A DNA stretch of 36,665 nucleotides from Firmicutes bacterium CAG:646 (GTDB taxonomy: Bacteria > Bacillota > Clostridia > Lachnospirales > Lachnospiraceae): contig HF995414.1 of assembly GCA_000432335.1 (NCBI GenBank), positions 39,102-75,766 of the forward strand. Direction: 5' to 3'. Shown here piece after piece: positions 16,484 to 24,630 of this stretch. A program made the position numbers and the translations under genes. The notes below the pieces were generated by a model. The model did no database searches, was not told where the DNA came from, and worked only from the letters and a program-made list of their open reading frames with translations. Numbering within the stretch: position 1 is the stretch's first letter; the number at the start of each line of letters is the position of its first letter.

Positions 16484-17347
16484 GTGAAATATGCATTGAG
16501 AAATGGAACGAGATGGGAGGAAACGTCCTTTCAGGATCAGTTTCTGGAAAAGCTTTACGGCGGTCTGGCAGGAAGGATGCTGGTAAAGGTTATTGTGTGT
16601 CCCGGTATTTCCAGATTGGGGGGATGGCTTTTAGATACCCGTTTGTCCCGCTGTATGATTCCGGGCTTTGTGAAAAGACACGGGCTTTCTCCCGCCCAGT
16701 GGGAAAAACAGACATTTACTTCGTATAATGATTTTTTTACCAGAAAGCTGAAAAAGGGACAGCGCAGCTTTTCCCCTGAAAAAGAGGTGTTTGGGAGTCC
16801 CTGTGATGGAAAACTGAGCGTTTATCCGGTTTCCCCTACGGGAAGATTTCAGATCAAACATACCGCTTATACGGTGGATACGCTTTTGCGGGATAAGAAG
16901 CTGGCAGAAAGATTTTATGGAGGAGAGGCGTGGGTGTTTCGTCTGACAGTGGACGATTACCATCGTTATGCCTATATGGATCACGGCGTAAAATCCAGTA
17001 ATTATCGGATTCCGGGGATTTTCCATACGGTGAATCCTATTGCCAATGATCTTGAGCCTATCTATAAAGAAAACACCCGGGAATTTTGTCTGTTGCATAC
17101 AGAAAATTTTGGTACCGTTTTGATGATGGAGGTGGGCGCTCTTTTGGTAGGGCGGATTCATAACTATCAGGGAGCGGGAAAGATTAGCCGGGGACAGGAA
17201 AAAGGAAGATTTGAGTTTGGAGGATCTACTATTATCCTGCTTACCCAGCCGGGAAAAGTGACTGTGGATCCTGATATTTTGAAAAACAGTCAGGATCACT
17301 ATGAGACGGTAGTAAAGCTTGGAGAACAGATCGGAAGAAAGAGGTAA
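16484..17347 (+). CDS. psd: phosphatidylserine decarboxylase proenzyme
   Basis: The 287-residue proenzyme decarboxylates phosphatidylserine to phosphatidylethanolamine. The self-cleavage site is FGGST (245-249), a variant of LGST with glycine for leucine. Cleavage before S248 would give a C-terminal alpha chain of about 40 residues carrying the pyruvoyl group. SPCDGK (105-110) and YHRYAYMDHG (159-168) hold the usual catalytic Asp and His positions. GTG 16484 is chosen because GAGGTGAG lies directly upstream; GTG 16475 lacks a ribosome site. It lies 12 bp after pssA. Confidence 0.94.
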   Translation: MKYALRNGTRWEETSFQDQFLEKLYGGLAGRMLVKVIVCPGISRLGGWLLDTRLSRCMIPGFVKRHGLSPAQWEKQTFTSYNDFFTRKLKKGQRSFSPEKEVFGSPCDGKLSVYPVSPTGRFQIKHTAYTVDTLLRDKKLAERFYGGEAWVFRLTVDDYHRYAYMDHGVKSSNYRIPGIFHTVNPIANDLEPIYKENTREFCLLHTENFGTVLMMEVGALLVGRIHNYQGAGKISRGQEKGRFEFGGSTIILLTQPGKVTVDPDILKNSQDHYETVVKLGEQIGRKR

Positions 17348-17349
17348 GT

Positions 17350-18018
17350 ATGGCAAATCAGAGAAATTATCAAAAAGAAATGGAACAGGTGATTGAAAGA
17401 CAAAAGCAGGACGGGTACGTACCTGCTTTGCTTTTGCATAGTTGTTGTGCGCCCTGCAGCAGTTATGTGTTGGAAACTTTGTCAAAGGACTTTTCCATTA
17501 CTGTTTTTTATTATAATCCGAATATTTATCCTGAGGAGGAATACTGGAAGCGAGTAGAAGAGCAGAAAGAATTTATCCGCCGTCTTCCGGCGCAGCACTC
17601 CATTTCTTTTCTGGAAGGAACGTATGAAAAGGAACGATTTTATCAGGCGGTAAAAGGGATGGAACAGATTCCGGAAGGGGGAGAGCGCTGCTTTGCCTGT
17701 TTTCGGCTGCGGCTTGCCGAAGCAGTAAAAGTAGCAAAAAAGGGAAATTTTGATTATGTGACTACGACGTTAACCATAAGTCCGATGAAAAATGCTACCA
17801 GGTTAAATGAAATCGGGGAGGAGATCTGCCGCAAGGAAGGGGTAAACTGGCTGCCGTCGGATTTTAAAAAGAAGAATGGGTATAAGCGTTCCACAGAATT
17901 ATCCAGAGAATATGGAATGTACCGACAGGATTACTGTGGCTGTGTCTTTTCTATGCGGGAGAGAGAGGAAAAAAAGAGGAACGAAAAAGAACATCTTGCA
18001 GAATCTTCCAAGGAGTGA
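17350..18018 (+). CDS. queH: epoxyqueuosine reductase QueH
   Basis: The 222-residue iron-sulfur enzyme (former DUF208) reduces epoxyqueuosine to queuosine in tRNA, replacing the cobalamin-dependent QueG. The family cysteines are present: HSCCAPC (C32, C33, C36), CFAC (C114, C117) and YCGC (C196, C198, the redox pair in the characterised enzyme). The start is 3 bp after the psd stop, so it shares the lipid operon transcript although its role is in tRNA modification. No other queuosine gene is in the window. Confidence 0.93.
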   Translation: MANQRNYQKEMEQVIERQKQDGYVPALLLHSCCAPCSSYVLETLSKDFSITVFYYNPNIYPEEEYWKRVEEQKEFIRRLPAQHSISFLEGTYEKERFYQAVKGMEQIPEGGERCFACFRLRLAEAVKVAKKGNFDYVTTTLTISPMKNATRLNEIGEEICRKEGVNWLPSDFKKKNGYKRSTELSREYGMYRQDYCGCVFSMREREEKKRNEKEHLAESSKE

Positions 18019-18024
18019 TAAAAT
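17996..18024 (+). promoter_or_regulatory. candidate promoter of argH
   Basis: TTGCAG (17996-18001) and TAAAAT (18019-18024) are separated by 17 bp. They overlap the end of queH and lie about 55 bp before the argH start. Confidence 0.4.
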
Positions 18025-18078
18025 TTATTCGTGCTTTACCATATAAAAGCCAAAAAGAAGGAAGAGAGGAAGTTGCTT

Positions 18079-19458
18079 ATGGCGCAGTTATGGGGAGGCC
18101 GTTTCACGAAAGAGACGGATCAGCTTGTATATAATTTTAATGCATCCATCAGTTTTGATCAGAAATTTTTTCATCAGGATGTGCGAGGCAGCAAGGCGCA
18201 TGTGACTATGCTGGCAAAGCAGGGTATTCTCACCGAAGAGGAAAAAGAAAAGATTTTACAGGGGCTGGAATCTATTGAGCGGGATGTGGATGCCGGTGTT
18301 TTGGAGATTACTGCTGAGTATGAAGATATTCACAGTTTTGTGGAGGCAAATCTTATAGAACGTATTGGAGACGCCGGGAAGAAACTGCATACGGGACGAA
18401 GCAGAAATGATCAGGTGGCTCTGGATATGAAGCTTTATGTGAGAGATGAGATTGATGAGCTGGATCGTCTGGTGAAACATCTTCTGGAAACCATTCATGG
18501 GATTATGGAGGAGAATCTTCATACTTATATGCCGGGATTTACCCATTTGCAGAAGGCGCAGCCGATTACGCTGGCTCATCATATGGGAGCTTATTTTGAG
18601 ATGTTTAAAAGAGACAGGAGCCGGCTTTTGGATATCAGAAAAAGGATGAATACTTGTCCTTTGGGAAGCGGAGCTTTGGCGGGAACCACCTATCCTCTGG
18701 ATCGGGCGTATAGCGCCGAACTTCTGGATTTTGACGGACCTACCTTTAACAGTATGGATTCCGTTTCAGACAGAGATTATGTGATCGAACTGCTGTCATC
18801 TCTGTCTACGATTATGATGCATCTGTCCCGTTTTTCAGAAGAAATCATTATCTGGAATTCCAATGAATATCGGTTTGTAGAGATTGATGACGCCTACAGT
18901 ACTGGCAGCAGCATTATGCCTCAGAAAAAGAATCCGGATATTGCGGAACTGGTGAGAGGAAAGACCGGGCGGGTATACGGTGCGCTGGTATCGCTCCTTA
19001 CGACCATGAAAGGGCTTCCTCTGGCATATAACAAAGATATGCAGGAGGATAAGGAACTTACCTTTGACGCATTGGATACGGTAAAGGGCTGTCTGGTTCT
19101 CTTTGATGGAATGCTGGCAACGATGAAGTTTCGAAAAGACGTGATGGAAGACAGTGCAAAACACGGATTTACCAATGCCACCGATGCGGCGGATTATCTG
19201 GTGAACCATGGCGTACCTTTCCGGGATGCCCATGGAATCGTGGGACGTCTGGTACTGTATTGTCTGGAGAAAAATATTGCGCTGGACGATATGACACTGG
19301 AAGAATATAAAACCATCAGTCCTGTATTTGAAGAAGACATTTATGAGGCGATCAGTATAAAAACCTGTGTGGAAAAGAGAATGACCCTGGGCGCTCCAGG
19401 AGCAGAAATGATGGCGCAGATCTTGAAGGAAAATAAAAAATATCTGGAAGAAACATAA
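18079..19458 (+). CDS. argH: argininosuccinate lyase
   Basis: The 459-residue enzyme splits argininosuccinate to arginine and fumarate, the last step of arginine synthesis. Family marks are the start MAQLWGGRF, TGRSRNDQVALD, THLQKAQPITLAHH with the catalytic-region histidines, and the fumarase-superfamily signature GSSIMPQKKNPD. ATG 18079 gives the conserved N-terminus; an earlier in-frame start at 18031 adds 16 unrelated residues. Length is normal. argG is not adjacent, unusual compared with the frequent argGH pair. Confidence 0.97.
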   Translation: MAQLWGGRFTKETDQLVYNFNASISFDQKFFHQDVRGSKAHVTMLAKQGILTEEEKEKILQGLESIERDVDAGVLEITAEYEDIHSFVEANLIERIGDAGKKLHTGRSRNDQVALDMKLYVRDEIDELDRLVKHLLETIHGIMEENLHTYMPGFTHLQKAQPITLAHHMGAYFEMFKRDRSRLLDIRKRMNTCPLGSGALAGTTYPLDRAYSAELLDFDGPTFNSMDSVSDRDYVIELLSSLSTIMMHLSRFSEEIIIWNSNEYRFVEIDDAYSTGSSIMPQKKNPDIAELVRGKTGRVYGALVSLLTTMKGLPLAYNKDMQEDKELTFDALDTVKGCLVLFDGMLATMKFRKDVMEDSAKHGFTNATDAADYLVNHGVPFRDAHGIVGRLVLYCLEKNIALDDMTLEEYKTISPVFEEDIYEAISIKTCVEKRMTLGAPGAEMMAQILKENKKYLEET

Positions 19459-19465
19459 AAAACAG

Positions 19466-19494
19466 TTGAAATTTGATAAAAATTAGTATAGTAT
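19466..19494 (+). promoter_or_regulatory. candidate promoter of asd
   Basis: TTGAAA (19466-19471) is followed by overlapping -10 candidates TATAGT (19487-19492, 15-bp spacer) and TAGTAT (19489-19494, 17-bp spacer). No clear argH terminator precedes it. Confidence 0.45.
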
Positions 19495-19551
19495 TACGTA
19501 TAAAAACAAATGTACGCAGCAGAAAAACAAATAATGAGGAGTGAATGTGAG

Positions 19552-20637
19552 ATGAACAGTAAGTTACGAGTGGGTATTTTAGGAGCAACCGGCATGGTAG
19601 GTCAGAGATTTATTTCTTTATTGGAAAATCATCCCTGGTTTGAAGTGGTAACTGTGGCGGCAAGCCCGAGAAGTGCAGGAAAGACTTACGAAGAGGCGGT
19701 GGGTGGCCGTTGGAAGATGGATACCCCCATGCCGGAGGCAGTAAAAAAACTGGTGGTGATGAATGTAAATGAGGTGGAGAAGGTTGCTTCTACTGTAGAT
19801 TTCGTATTTTCAGCAGTGGACATGTCCAAAGAAGAGATCAAAGCGATTGAAGAAGAATATGCGAAGACAGAGACTCCGGTAGTTTCCAACAACAGCGCCC
19901 ATCGCTGGACACCAGACGTTCCTATGGTAGTGCCGGAGATCAACCCGGAACACTTTGACGTGATCGAGTTCCAGAAAAAACGTCTGGGAACGACCAGAGG
20001 ATTTATTGCAGTAAAACCAAACTGCTCCATCCAGAGCTATGCTCCGGTACTTACCGCATGGAAAGAGTTTGAGTCTTACGAAGTGGTGGCTACTACGTAT
20101 CAGGCAATCTCCGGCGCAGGCAAGACCTTTAAAGAGTGGCCGGAGATGGTGGAAAATATTATTCCCTATATCGGCGGAGAAGAAGAGAAGAGCGAGCAGG
20201 AGCCCCTTAGAATCTGGGGTAAGATGGAAGACGGTGTGATTGTAAAGGCGCAGGAGCCGAAGATTACCTGTCAGTGCATCCGTGTTCCGGTACTGAACGG
20301 TCATACAGCTGCAGTTTTTGTGAAATTCCGTAAAAATCCCACAAAAGAACAGTTGATTGAAAAACTGGTAAACTTCAAAGGATTTCCGCAGGAGGCAGAG
20401 CTGCCCAGCGCGCCGAAGCAGTTTATCCAGTATCTGGAGGAAGATAACCGTCCTCAGGTAAAAGAAGATGTAAATTATGAAAATGGTATGGGAATCAGCG
20501 TGGGAAGACTGCGTGAAGATACCATTTATGATTGGAAATTTGTAGGTCTGTCACACAATACTGTTCGTGGAGCAGCGGGAGGAGCAGTGCTGTGTGCAGA
20601 AACCCTGAAAGCAAAGGGATATATTCAGGCAAAATAA
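19552..20637 (+). CDS. asd: aspartate-semialdehyde dehydrogenase (archaeal/fungal-type)
   Basis: The 361-residue enzyme reduces aspartyl phosphate to aspartate semialdehyde with NADPH, feeding lysine/diaminopimelate, threonine and methionine synthesis. It has the nucleotide motif GATGMVGQRF (11-20) and catalytic cysteine C158 in KPNCSIQ. YQAISGAGK and VPVLNGHT are typical of the branch found in archaea, fungi and many Clostridia rather than the E. coli enzyme. ATG 19552 gives the conserved start, with AGGAG 10 nt upstream. It is a single gene closed by a strong terminator. Confidence 0.95.
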   Translation: MNSKLRVGILGATGMVGQRFISLLENHPWFEVVTVAASPRSAGKTYEEAVGGRWKMDTPMPEAVKKLVVMNVNEVEKVASTVDFVFSAVDMSKEEIKAIEEEYAKTETPVVSNNSAHRWTPDVPMVVPEINPEHFDVIEFQKKRLGTTRGFIAVKPNCSIQSYAPVLTAWKEFESYEVVATTYQAISGAGKTFKEWPEMVENIIPYIGGEEEKSEQEPLRIWGKMEDGVIVKAQEPKITCQCIRVPVLNGHTAAVFVKFRKNPTKEQLIEKLVNFKGFPQEAELPSAPKQFIQYLEEDNRPQVKEDVNYENGMGISVGRLREDTIYDWKFVGLSHNTVRGAAGGAVLCAETLKAKGYIQAK

Positions 20638-20663
20638 GGATGGATCGCAACTCGAGTCTGAAG

Positions 20664-20703
20664 GCGTATCGGTATCAGGCAGCCGATACGCTTTCCTCTT
20701 TTG
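20664..20703 (+). terminator. rho-independent terminator of asd
   Basis: Perfect 9-bp arms GCGTATCGG (20664-20672) and CCGATACGC (20683-20691) are followed by TTTCCTCTTTT. Confidence 0.85.
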
Positions 20704-20755
20704 CATCGGGAACAGAAAGAAAAGAAGCCGGGATGGCATTGGAGGATAGGATGAT

Positions 20756-22792
20756 ATGAGCAAGTCGTTATTTATAGCGGAGAAACCAAGCGTCGCTCAG
20801 GAATTTGCCAAGGCGCTGAAGGTAAAAGCCCAGAGAAAAGACGGGTATTTGGAATCGGAAAATACCATTGTAACCTGGTGTGTGGGGCATCTGGTGACGA
20901 TGAGCTATCCGGAAGTATACGATAGTAAGTATAAACGTTGGACTCTGGAAACGCTGCCATTTTTGCCGGGAGAATTTAAGTACGAAGTGATTCCAGCGGT
21001 GAAAAAGCAGTTTGCCATTGTGAAAGAATTGTTAAATCGTCCAGATGTGACTACCATCTATGTGTGCACCGACTCGGGACGGGAAGGAGAATATATTTAC
21101 CGTCTGGTGGCGCAGATGGCGCAGGTGCGGGGAAAACAGGAAAAACGGGTGTGGATCGATTCTCAGACAGAGGAGGAGATTATTCGGGGAATCCGGGAAG
21201 CGAAAGATTTAAGCGCTTATGATAATCTTGGCGCATCCGCATATCTTCGGGCAAAGGAAGATTATCTCATGGGAATTAATTTTTCCCGTCTTTTGACTCT
21301 TCGGTACGGCAACAGTATTTCCAATTATCTGGGAAGTAAGTATCAGGCGATTTCCGTGGGAAGGGTTATGACCTGTGTACTGGGGATGGTGGTCCGTCGG
21401 GAGCGGGAGATCCGGGAGTTTGTAAAAACACCGTTTTATCGTGTCCTGGGGAAATTTTCTGTAGAAGGAAAGAACTTCGATGGAGAATGGAGAGCCGTGG
21501 AAGGAAGTCGGTATTTTCGGTCTCCGGATCTATATAAAGAAAATGGTTTTAAGGAAAGAGAAAAAGCGGAAGAATTGCGGCGGATTCTGGAAAAAGAAAG
21601 TCAGACGGAACAGACACAGAGGCAGGCGGTTCTGGATAAAATAGAGAAAAAGAAGGAAAAGAAGAATCCTCCTTTGCTGTATAATCTGGCAGAGCTGCAA
21701 AATGACTGTTCCCGGATGTTTAAGATCAGTCCCGACGAGACGCTGCGGGTAGTGCAGGAATTGTATGAGAAAAAACTGGTTACTTATCCGAGAACGGACG
21801 CCAGAGTGCTGTCAACGGCGGTAGCGAAAGAAATTGGAAGAAATATCCATGGACTTTTGCGTTACGCCCCCACACAAGGATTTGTTCAGGAAATTCTGGA
21901 AAAGCAAAGCTATCAGGGAATTGAGAAAACCCGTTACGTCAATGATAAACAGATCACAGATCATTACGCCATCATTCCTACCGGGCAGGGATTAGGGAAT
22001 CTGAATCGTATTCCGGCAGTTTCTCAGAAAGTCTATCAGGTGATCGTCCGGCGGTTTCTGAGTATTTTTTATCCTCCGGCGGTTTACCAGAAGGTGAATC
22101 TTGTGACGGCAGTGGAGCAGGAAAAGTTATTTTCCAGCTTCAAGGTTCTTTTGGAGGAGGGATACCTGGCAGTTGCCAGTGTGTCTTCAGAAAAGAAAGA
22201 ATCTCCATCTGGAAAGGAAGAGGAGAAAACCGATGATATCCAGTGCGACGCCGCTTTTTTGGAATATCTTCAGAAACTGAAAAAAGGGGCGGTGATTCCG
22301 GTGGAAGCCTTCGAAATCAAGGAAGGGGAGACTTCTCCGCCGAAGCGGTATAATTCCGGTACGATGATCCTTGCCATGGAAAATGCAGGGCAGTTGATCG
22401 AGGATGAGGAGCTCCGCGCCCAGATCAAAGGAAGCGGCATCGGGACCAGCGCCACCCGAGCGGAGATTTTAAAGAAACTGGTGAACATCAAATACATCGC
22501 TCTGAATAAAAAGACCCAGATCATTACCCCCACCCAGTTGGGCGAGATGATTTATGAGGTGGTAAACGGTTCCATTCGTTCCCTGTTGAATCCAGAACTT
22601 ACCGCCAGTTGGGAGAAGGGGCTCAATTACGTGGCAGAGGGATCTATTACATCGAAAGAATACATGGATAAACTGGAGCATTTTATCCGCGTGCGGGTCA
22701 GCGGTGTGCTGCAGATGAATAATCAGTATGCTATGCGTGCCCGTTATGATGCTGTGGCAGAGAATTATAAAAAAGGAGGAAAAACATCATGA
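20756..22792 (+). CDS. topB: DNA topoisomerase III (type IA)
   Basis: The 678-residue enzyme relaxes or decatenates DNA by single-strand passage. It has TOPRIM motifs IAEKPS (E9) and CTDSGREGE (D106, E110), active-site tyrosine Y344 in VTYPRTDARV, and the GIGTSATRAEI motif of the type IA core. There is no C-terminal zinc-ribbon, fitting a TopB-like rather than a TopA enzyme. ATG 20756 follows GGAGG by 10 nt. The stop overlaps the next start by 4 bp. This is not the longer plasmid-type TopB, and no mobile element genes are nearby. Confidence 0.93.
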   Translation: MSKSLFIAEKPSVAQEFAKALKVKAQRKDGYLESENTIVTWCVGHLVTMSYPEVYDSKYKRWTLETLPFLPGEFKYEVIPAVKKQFAIVKELLNRPDVTTIYVCTDSGREGEYIYRLVAQMAQVRGKQEKRVWIDSQTEEEIIRGIREAKDLSAYDNLGASAYLRAKEDYLMGINFSRLLTLRYGNSISNYLGSKYQAISVGRVMTCVLGMVVRREREIREFVKTPFYRVLGKFSVEGKNFDGEWRAVEGSRYFRSPDLYKENGFKEREKAEELRRILEKESQTEQTQRQAVLDKIEKKKEKKNPPLLYNLAELQNDCSRMFKISPDETLRVVQELYEKKLVTYPRTDARVLSTAVAKEIGRNIHGLLRYAPTQGFVQEILEKQSYQGIEKTRYVNDKQITDHYAIIPTGQGLGNLNRIPAVSQKVYQVIVRRFLSIFYPPAVYQKVNLVTAVEQEKLFSSFKVLLEEGYLAVASVSSEKKESPSGKEEEKTDDIQCDAAFLEYLQKLKKGAVIPVEAFEIKEGETSPPKRYNSGTMILAMENAGQLIEDEELRAQIKGSGIGTSATRAEILKKLVNIKYIALNKKTQIITPTQLGEMIYEVVNGSIRSLLNPELTASWEKGLNYVAEGSITSKEYMDKLEHFIRVRVSGVLQMNNQYAMRARYDAVAENYKKGGKTS

Positions 22793-23460
22793 GTATGGAA
22801 CAAGTAACGATTGAAAAGCTGTATGACTTGAAAGAAACCATTGCAGAAGAAATTTTTCAGGGAAAGACGTATCCCTGGGAAGTGCTTCCACTGATCGGAA
22901 CATTTATTGAAAAACTGGGAAAGACTCTTTCTTCAGAAGAGTATGACCAGATTGGGGAAAATATCTGGGTGGCAAAATCCGCCAGCATTGCCCCTACTGT
23001 GGCAATCAATGGACCGTGTATTATCGGAAAGAATGCGGAGATCCGTCAGTGCGCTTTTATCCGGGGGAATGCTATCGTGGGCGAGGGAGCCGTGGTGGGA
23101 AATTCTACGGAGCTGAAAAATGTGATCCTGTTCAATAAGGTGCAGGTTCCTCATTATAACTATGTGGGAGACTCTGTCCTGGGCTATAAGGCGCATATGG
23201 GAGCAGGTTCCATCACTTCTAATGTGAAGTCGGACAAAAAACTGGTAGTGATTCATGGAGAAGATTTTGAACTGGAAACGGGAATGAAAAAATTTGGCGC
23301 CATGCTGGGAGACGGTGTGGAAGTGGGATGTAATTCCGTGTTGAATCCGGGGACGGTCGTGGGAAGAAATTCTAATATTTACCCACTTTCCAGCGTGAGA
23401 GGGGTCGTTCCCGCCGACAGTATCTATAAGAGCCGGCAGGAAATTGTAAAGAAAATTTAA
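22789..23460 (+). CDS. left-handed beta-helix hexapeptide-repeat protein (GlmU C-domain-like)
   Basis: The 223-residue protein has an N-terminal helical region (about 1-60). It is followed by hexapeptide repeats (IAPTVAINGPCIIGKNAEIRQ and onward to about 205) that form a left-handed beta-helix as in GlmU and other acyl- or nucleotidyl-transferase partners. HYNYVGDSVLGYKAHMGAG resembles the acetyltransferase region of GlmU, including a possible catalytic His. No nucleotidyltransferase domain is present. Its start overlaps topB (ATGA) and AAGGAGG precedes it. It may modify or bind a sugar nucleotide; the exact reaction is unknown. Confidence 0.85.
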   Translation: MSMEQVTIEKLYDLKETIAEEIFQGKTYPWEVLPLIGTFIEKLGKTLSSEEYDQIGENIWVAKSASIAPTVAINGPCIIGKNAEIRQCAFIRGNAIVGEGAVVGNSTELKNVILFNKVQVPHYNYVGDSVLGYKAHMGAGSITSNVKSDKKLVVIHGEDFELETGMKKFGAMLGDGVEVGCNSVLNPGTVVGRNSNIYPLSSVRGVVPADSIYKSRQEIVKKI

Positions 23461-24182
23461 CGCATAAGAGAAACAAGAAATGCAAACAGGAGCAGATGCA
23501 CCGGGTAAAAGAGATAGAACACATACTTTAAGGAAAGTCCTCGTTTCCCGTTGTACAGATGGATGGGGAAAAATGCCAGACAGGCAGGAGCTTCCCAAAT
23601 TAAGCTGACACAGCCGGCGAGGGTGCGCAGGCGGGGAGTATATCGGAAAACATAGAATATGGTGATCAAAATCACACCCTTGTAATCGTAATCGGTGCAA
23701 AGCAGCCAGGCGACAAGGCATCCAAGCGCAAAAGCCGAAACTTTTAAGGGGGTGGAAAAGGGCAGAGTTTCTGTTTTTTCCATAGCCCAGATCACAACAA
23801 AACCGATAAGCAGAGTGAAAAATACATTCTGATGATTCCAGTCAGTCAAGGACTGAAAAAGCGCCAGATCAAAAGGAATTTCCGAGATCAGAGCGAACAC
23901 AAAGAGCCGAAGGGCATAGCGGGCGCGGTTGGAGGTATGAAGAAAACCTTCCACCAGAAGAAAACAAAAAATAGGAAATGCGATCCGTCCGATAAAGCGC
24001 AGAACCTGGTAAATAGTATAGACAGTCCAGACGGACGTTCCCTCTTTGATGGGGGCGGCAGGGAGCAAAATTCCGTAGTACAAAACGGTAGCTGCAAAAT
24101 GATCCAAAACCATGGCGCAGATTGCGATGAGCTTTAAGGCGCTTCCGGAAAATCCCTGAAAATGCTTTGCAGATGTATCCAT
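23457..24182 (-). CDS. TraX family membrane protein
   Basis: The 241-residue protein has about seven to eight helices and the family pattern near the start, LKLIAICAMVLDHFAA, with the conserved MxxDH. Next come GRIAFPIFCFLLVEGF and LISEIPFDLAL, typical of TraX/acyltransferase-like proteins. F-plasmid TraX acetylates pilin, while chromosomal versions in Firmicutes have no known substrate. ATG 24182 is chosen because AGGAGG lies just upstream. Its stop overlaps the stop of the convergent beta-helix gene by 3 bp, leaving no room for a terminator between them. Confidence 0.9.
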   Translation of the reverse strand: MDTSAKHFQGFSGSALKLIAICAMVLDHFAATVLYYGILLPAAPIKEGTSVWTVYTIYQVLRFIGRIAFPIFCFLLVEGFLHTSNRARYALRLFVFALISEIPFDLALFQSLTDWNHQNVFFTLLIGFVVIWAMEKTETLPFSTPLKVSAFALGCLVAWLLCTDYDYKGVILITIFYVFRYTPRLRTLAGCVSLIWEAPACLAFFPIHLYNGKRGLSLKYVFYLFYPVHLLLFAFLVSLMR

Positions 24183-24236
24183 GAAAACCTCCTGTGAGTA
24201 AAAATGATTGAAAAAGTCGTATTTATCGTATTGGCT

Positions 24237-24266
24237 AGTATAAGACATATTGGCGGAGCTTGTCAA
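24237..24266 (-). promoter_or_regulatory. promoter of the TraX-like gene
   Basis: On the minus strand TTGACA (24266-24261) and TATACT (24242-24237) are 18 bp apart, 55 bp before ATG 24182. Confidence 0.75.
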
Positions 24267-24280
24267 TCTTAAAAAAGTTC

Positions 24281-24308
24281 TTGACATTTGAAAAAATAGG
24301 GTTATAAT
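24281..24308 (+). promoter_or_regulatory. promoter of the T-box/BASS transporter unit
   Basis: Consensus TTGACA (24281-24286) and TATAAT (24303-24308) are separated by 16 bp. Transcription should start near 24315, just before the T-box leader, and diverge from the TraX promoter. Confidence 0.85.
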
Positions 24309-24335
24309 AACTTTTATAACAACAATAAATTAATG

Positions 24336-24600
24336 TGATAAAGCACCAAAATCCAAGGAAGAGAACAAGTCTGTGTTCCTAAGTGGTATTTCAGAGAGTC
24401 TGCGGCTGGTGAAAGCAGATATACCGGGGAGAATAGATATCATCTCGAAGGAGCTGACTGAAATAATAGTAAGTTATGCCGGAATCCCCCGTTACAGGGA
24501 AAACGTATGAAAGTACGTGAGAGCTGTAGAAAATACAGAAATAGGGTGGTACCGCGGATTCTATTCGTCCCTTTCGGCAGTAGCCGGGAGGGATTTTTTT
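24336..24600 (+). promoter_or_regulatory. T-box riboswitch, probably isoleucine-specific, with terminator/antiterminator
   Basis: This leader reads uncharged tRNA. Stem I features are GGAAGAGAACAAGT near 24358, AGAGAGTCTG near 24393, and GGTGAAAGC near 24408. The T-box AGGGTGGTACCGCG (24543-24556) carries TGGT, which pairs with the tRNA end ACCA. The terminator is TCCCTTTCGGC/GCCGGGAGGGA (24568-24593) followed by seven T. By analogy with the common layout (triplet, then A, then a stretch ending in GAGCTG), the specifier is read as ATC (about 24439-24441) before ATCTCGAAGGAGCTG, meaning isoleucine. The T-box is certain; the codon is less so. Confidence 0.95.
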
Positions 24601-24630
24601 GGTGTTTGTGCACAGAATGGAGGAAGCTTT

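Noticed and set aside
16631..17485. A 284-codon minus-strand frame opposite psd and the start of queH
   Set aside because: No start signals, no recognisable domain, and it spans two well-identified plus-strand genes.
24433..24438. Alternative specifier triplets GAT (Asp) or ATA (Ile, rare) in the T-box
   Set aside because: The purine following ATC and the position relative to GAGCTG favour ATC, though without a computed fold these cannot be excluded fully.
24517..24630. An N-terminal extension of the BASS transporter into the T-box leader
   Set aside because: It would be translated through the antiterminator/terminator; ATG 24631 has a good ribosome site and gives the normal family length.
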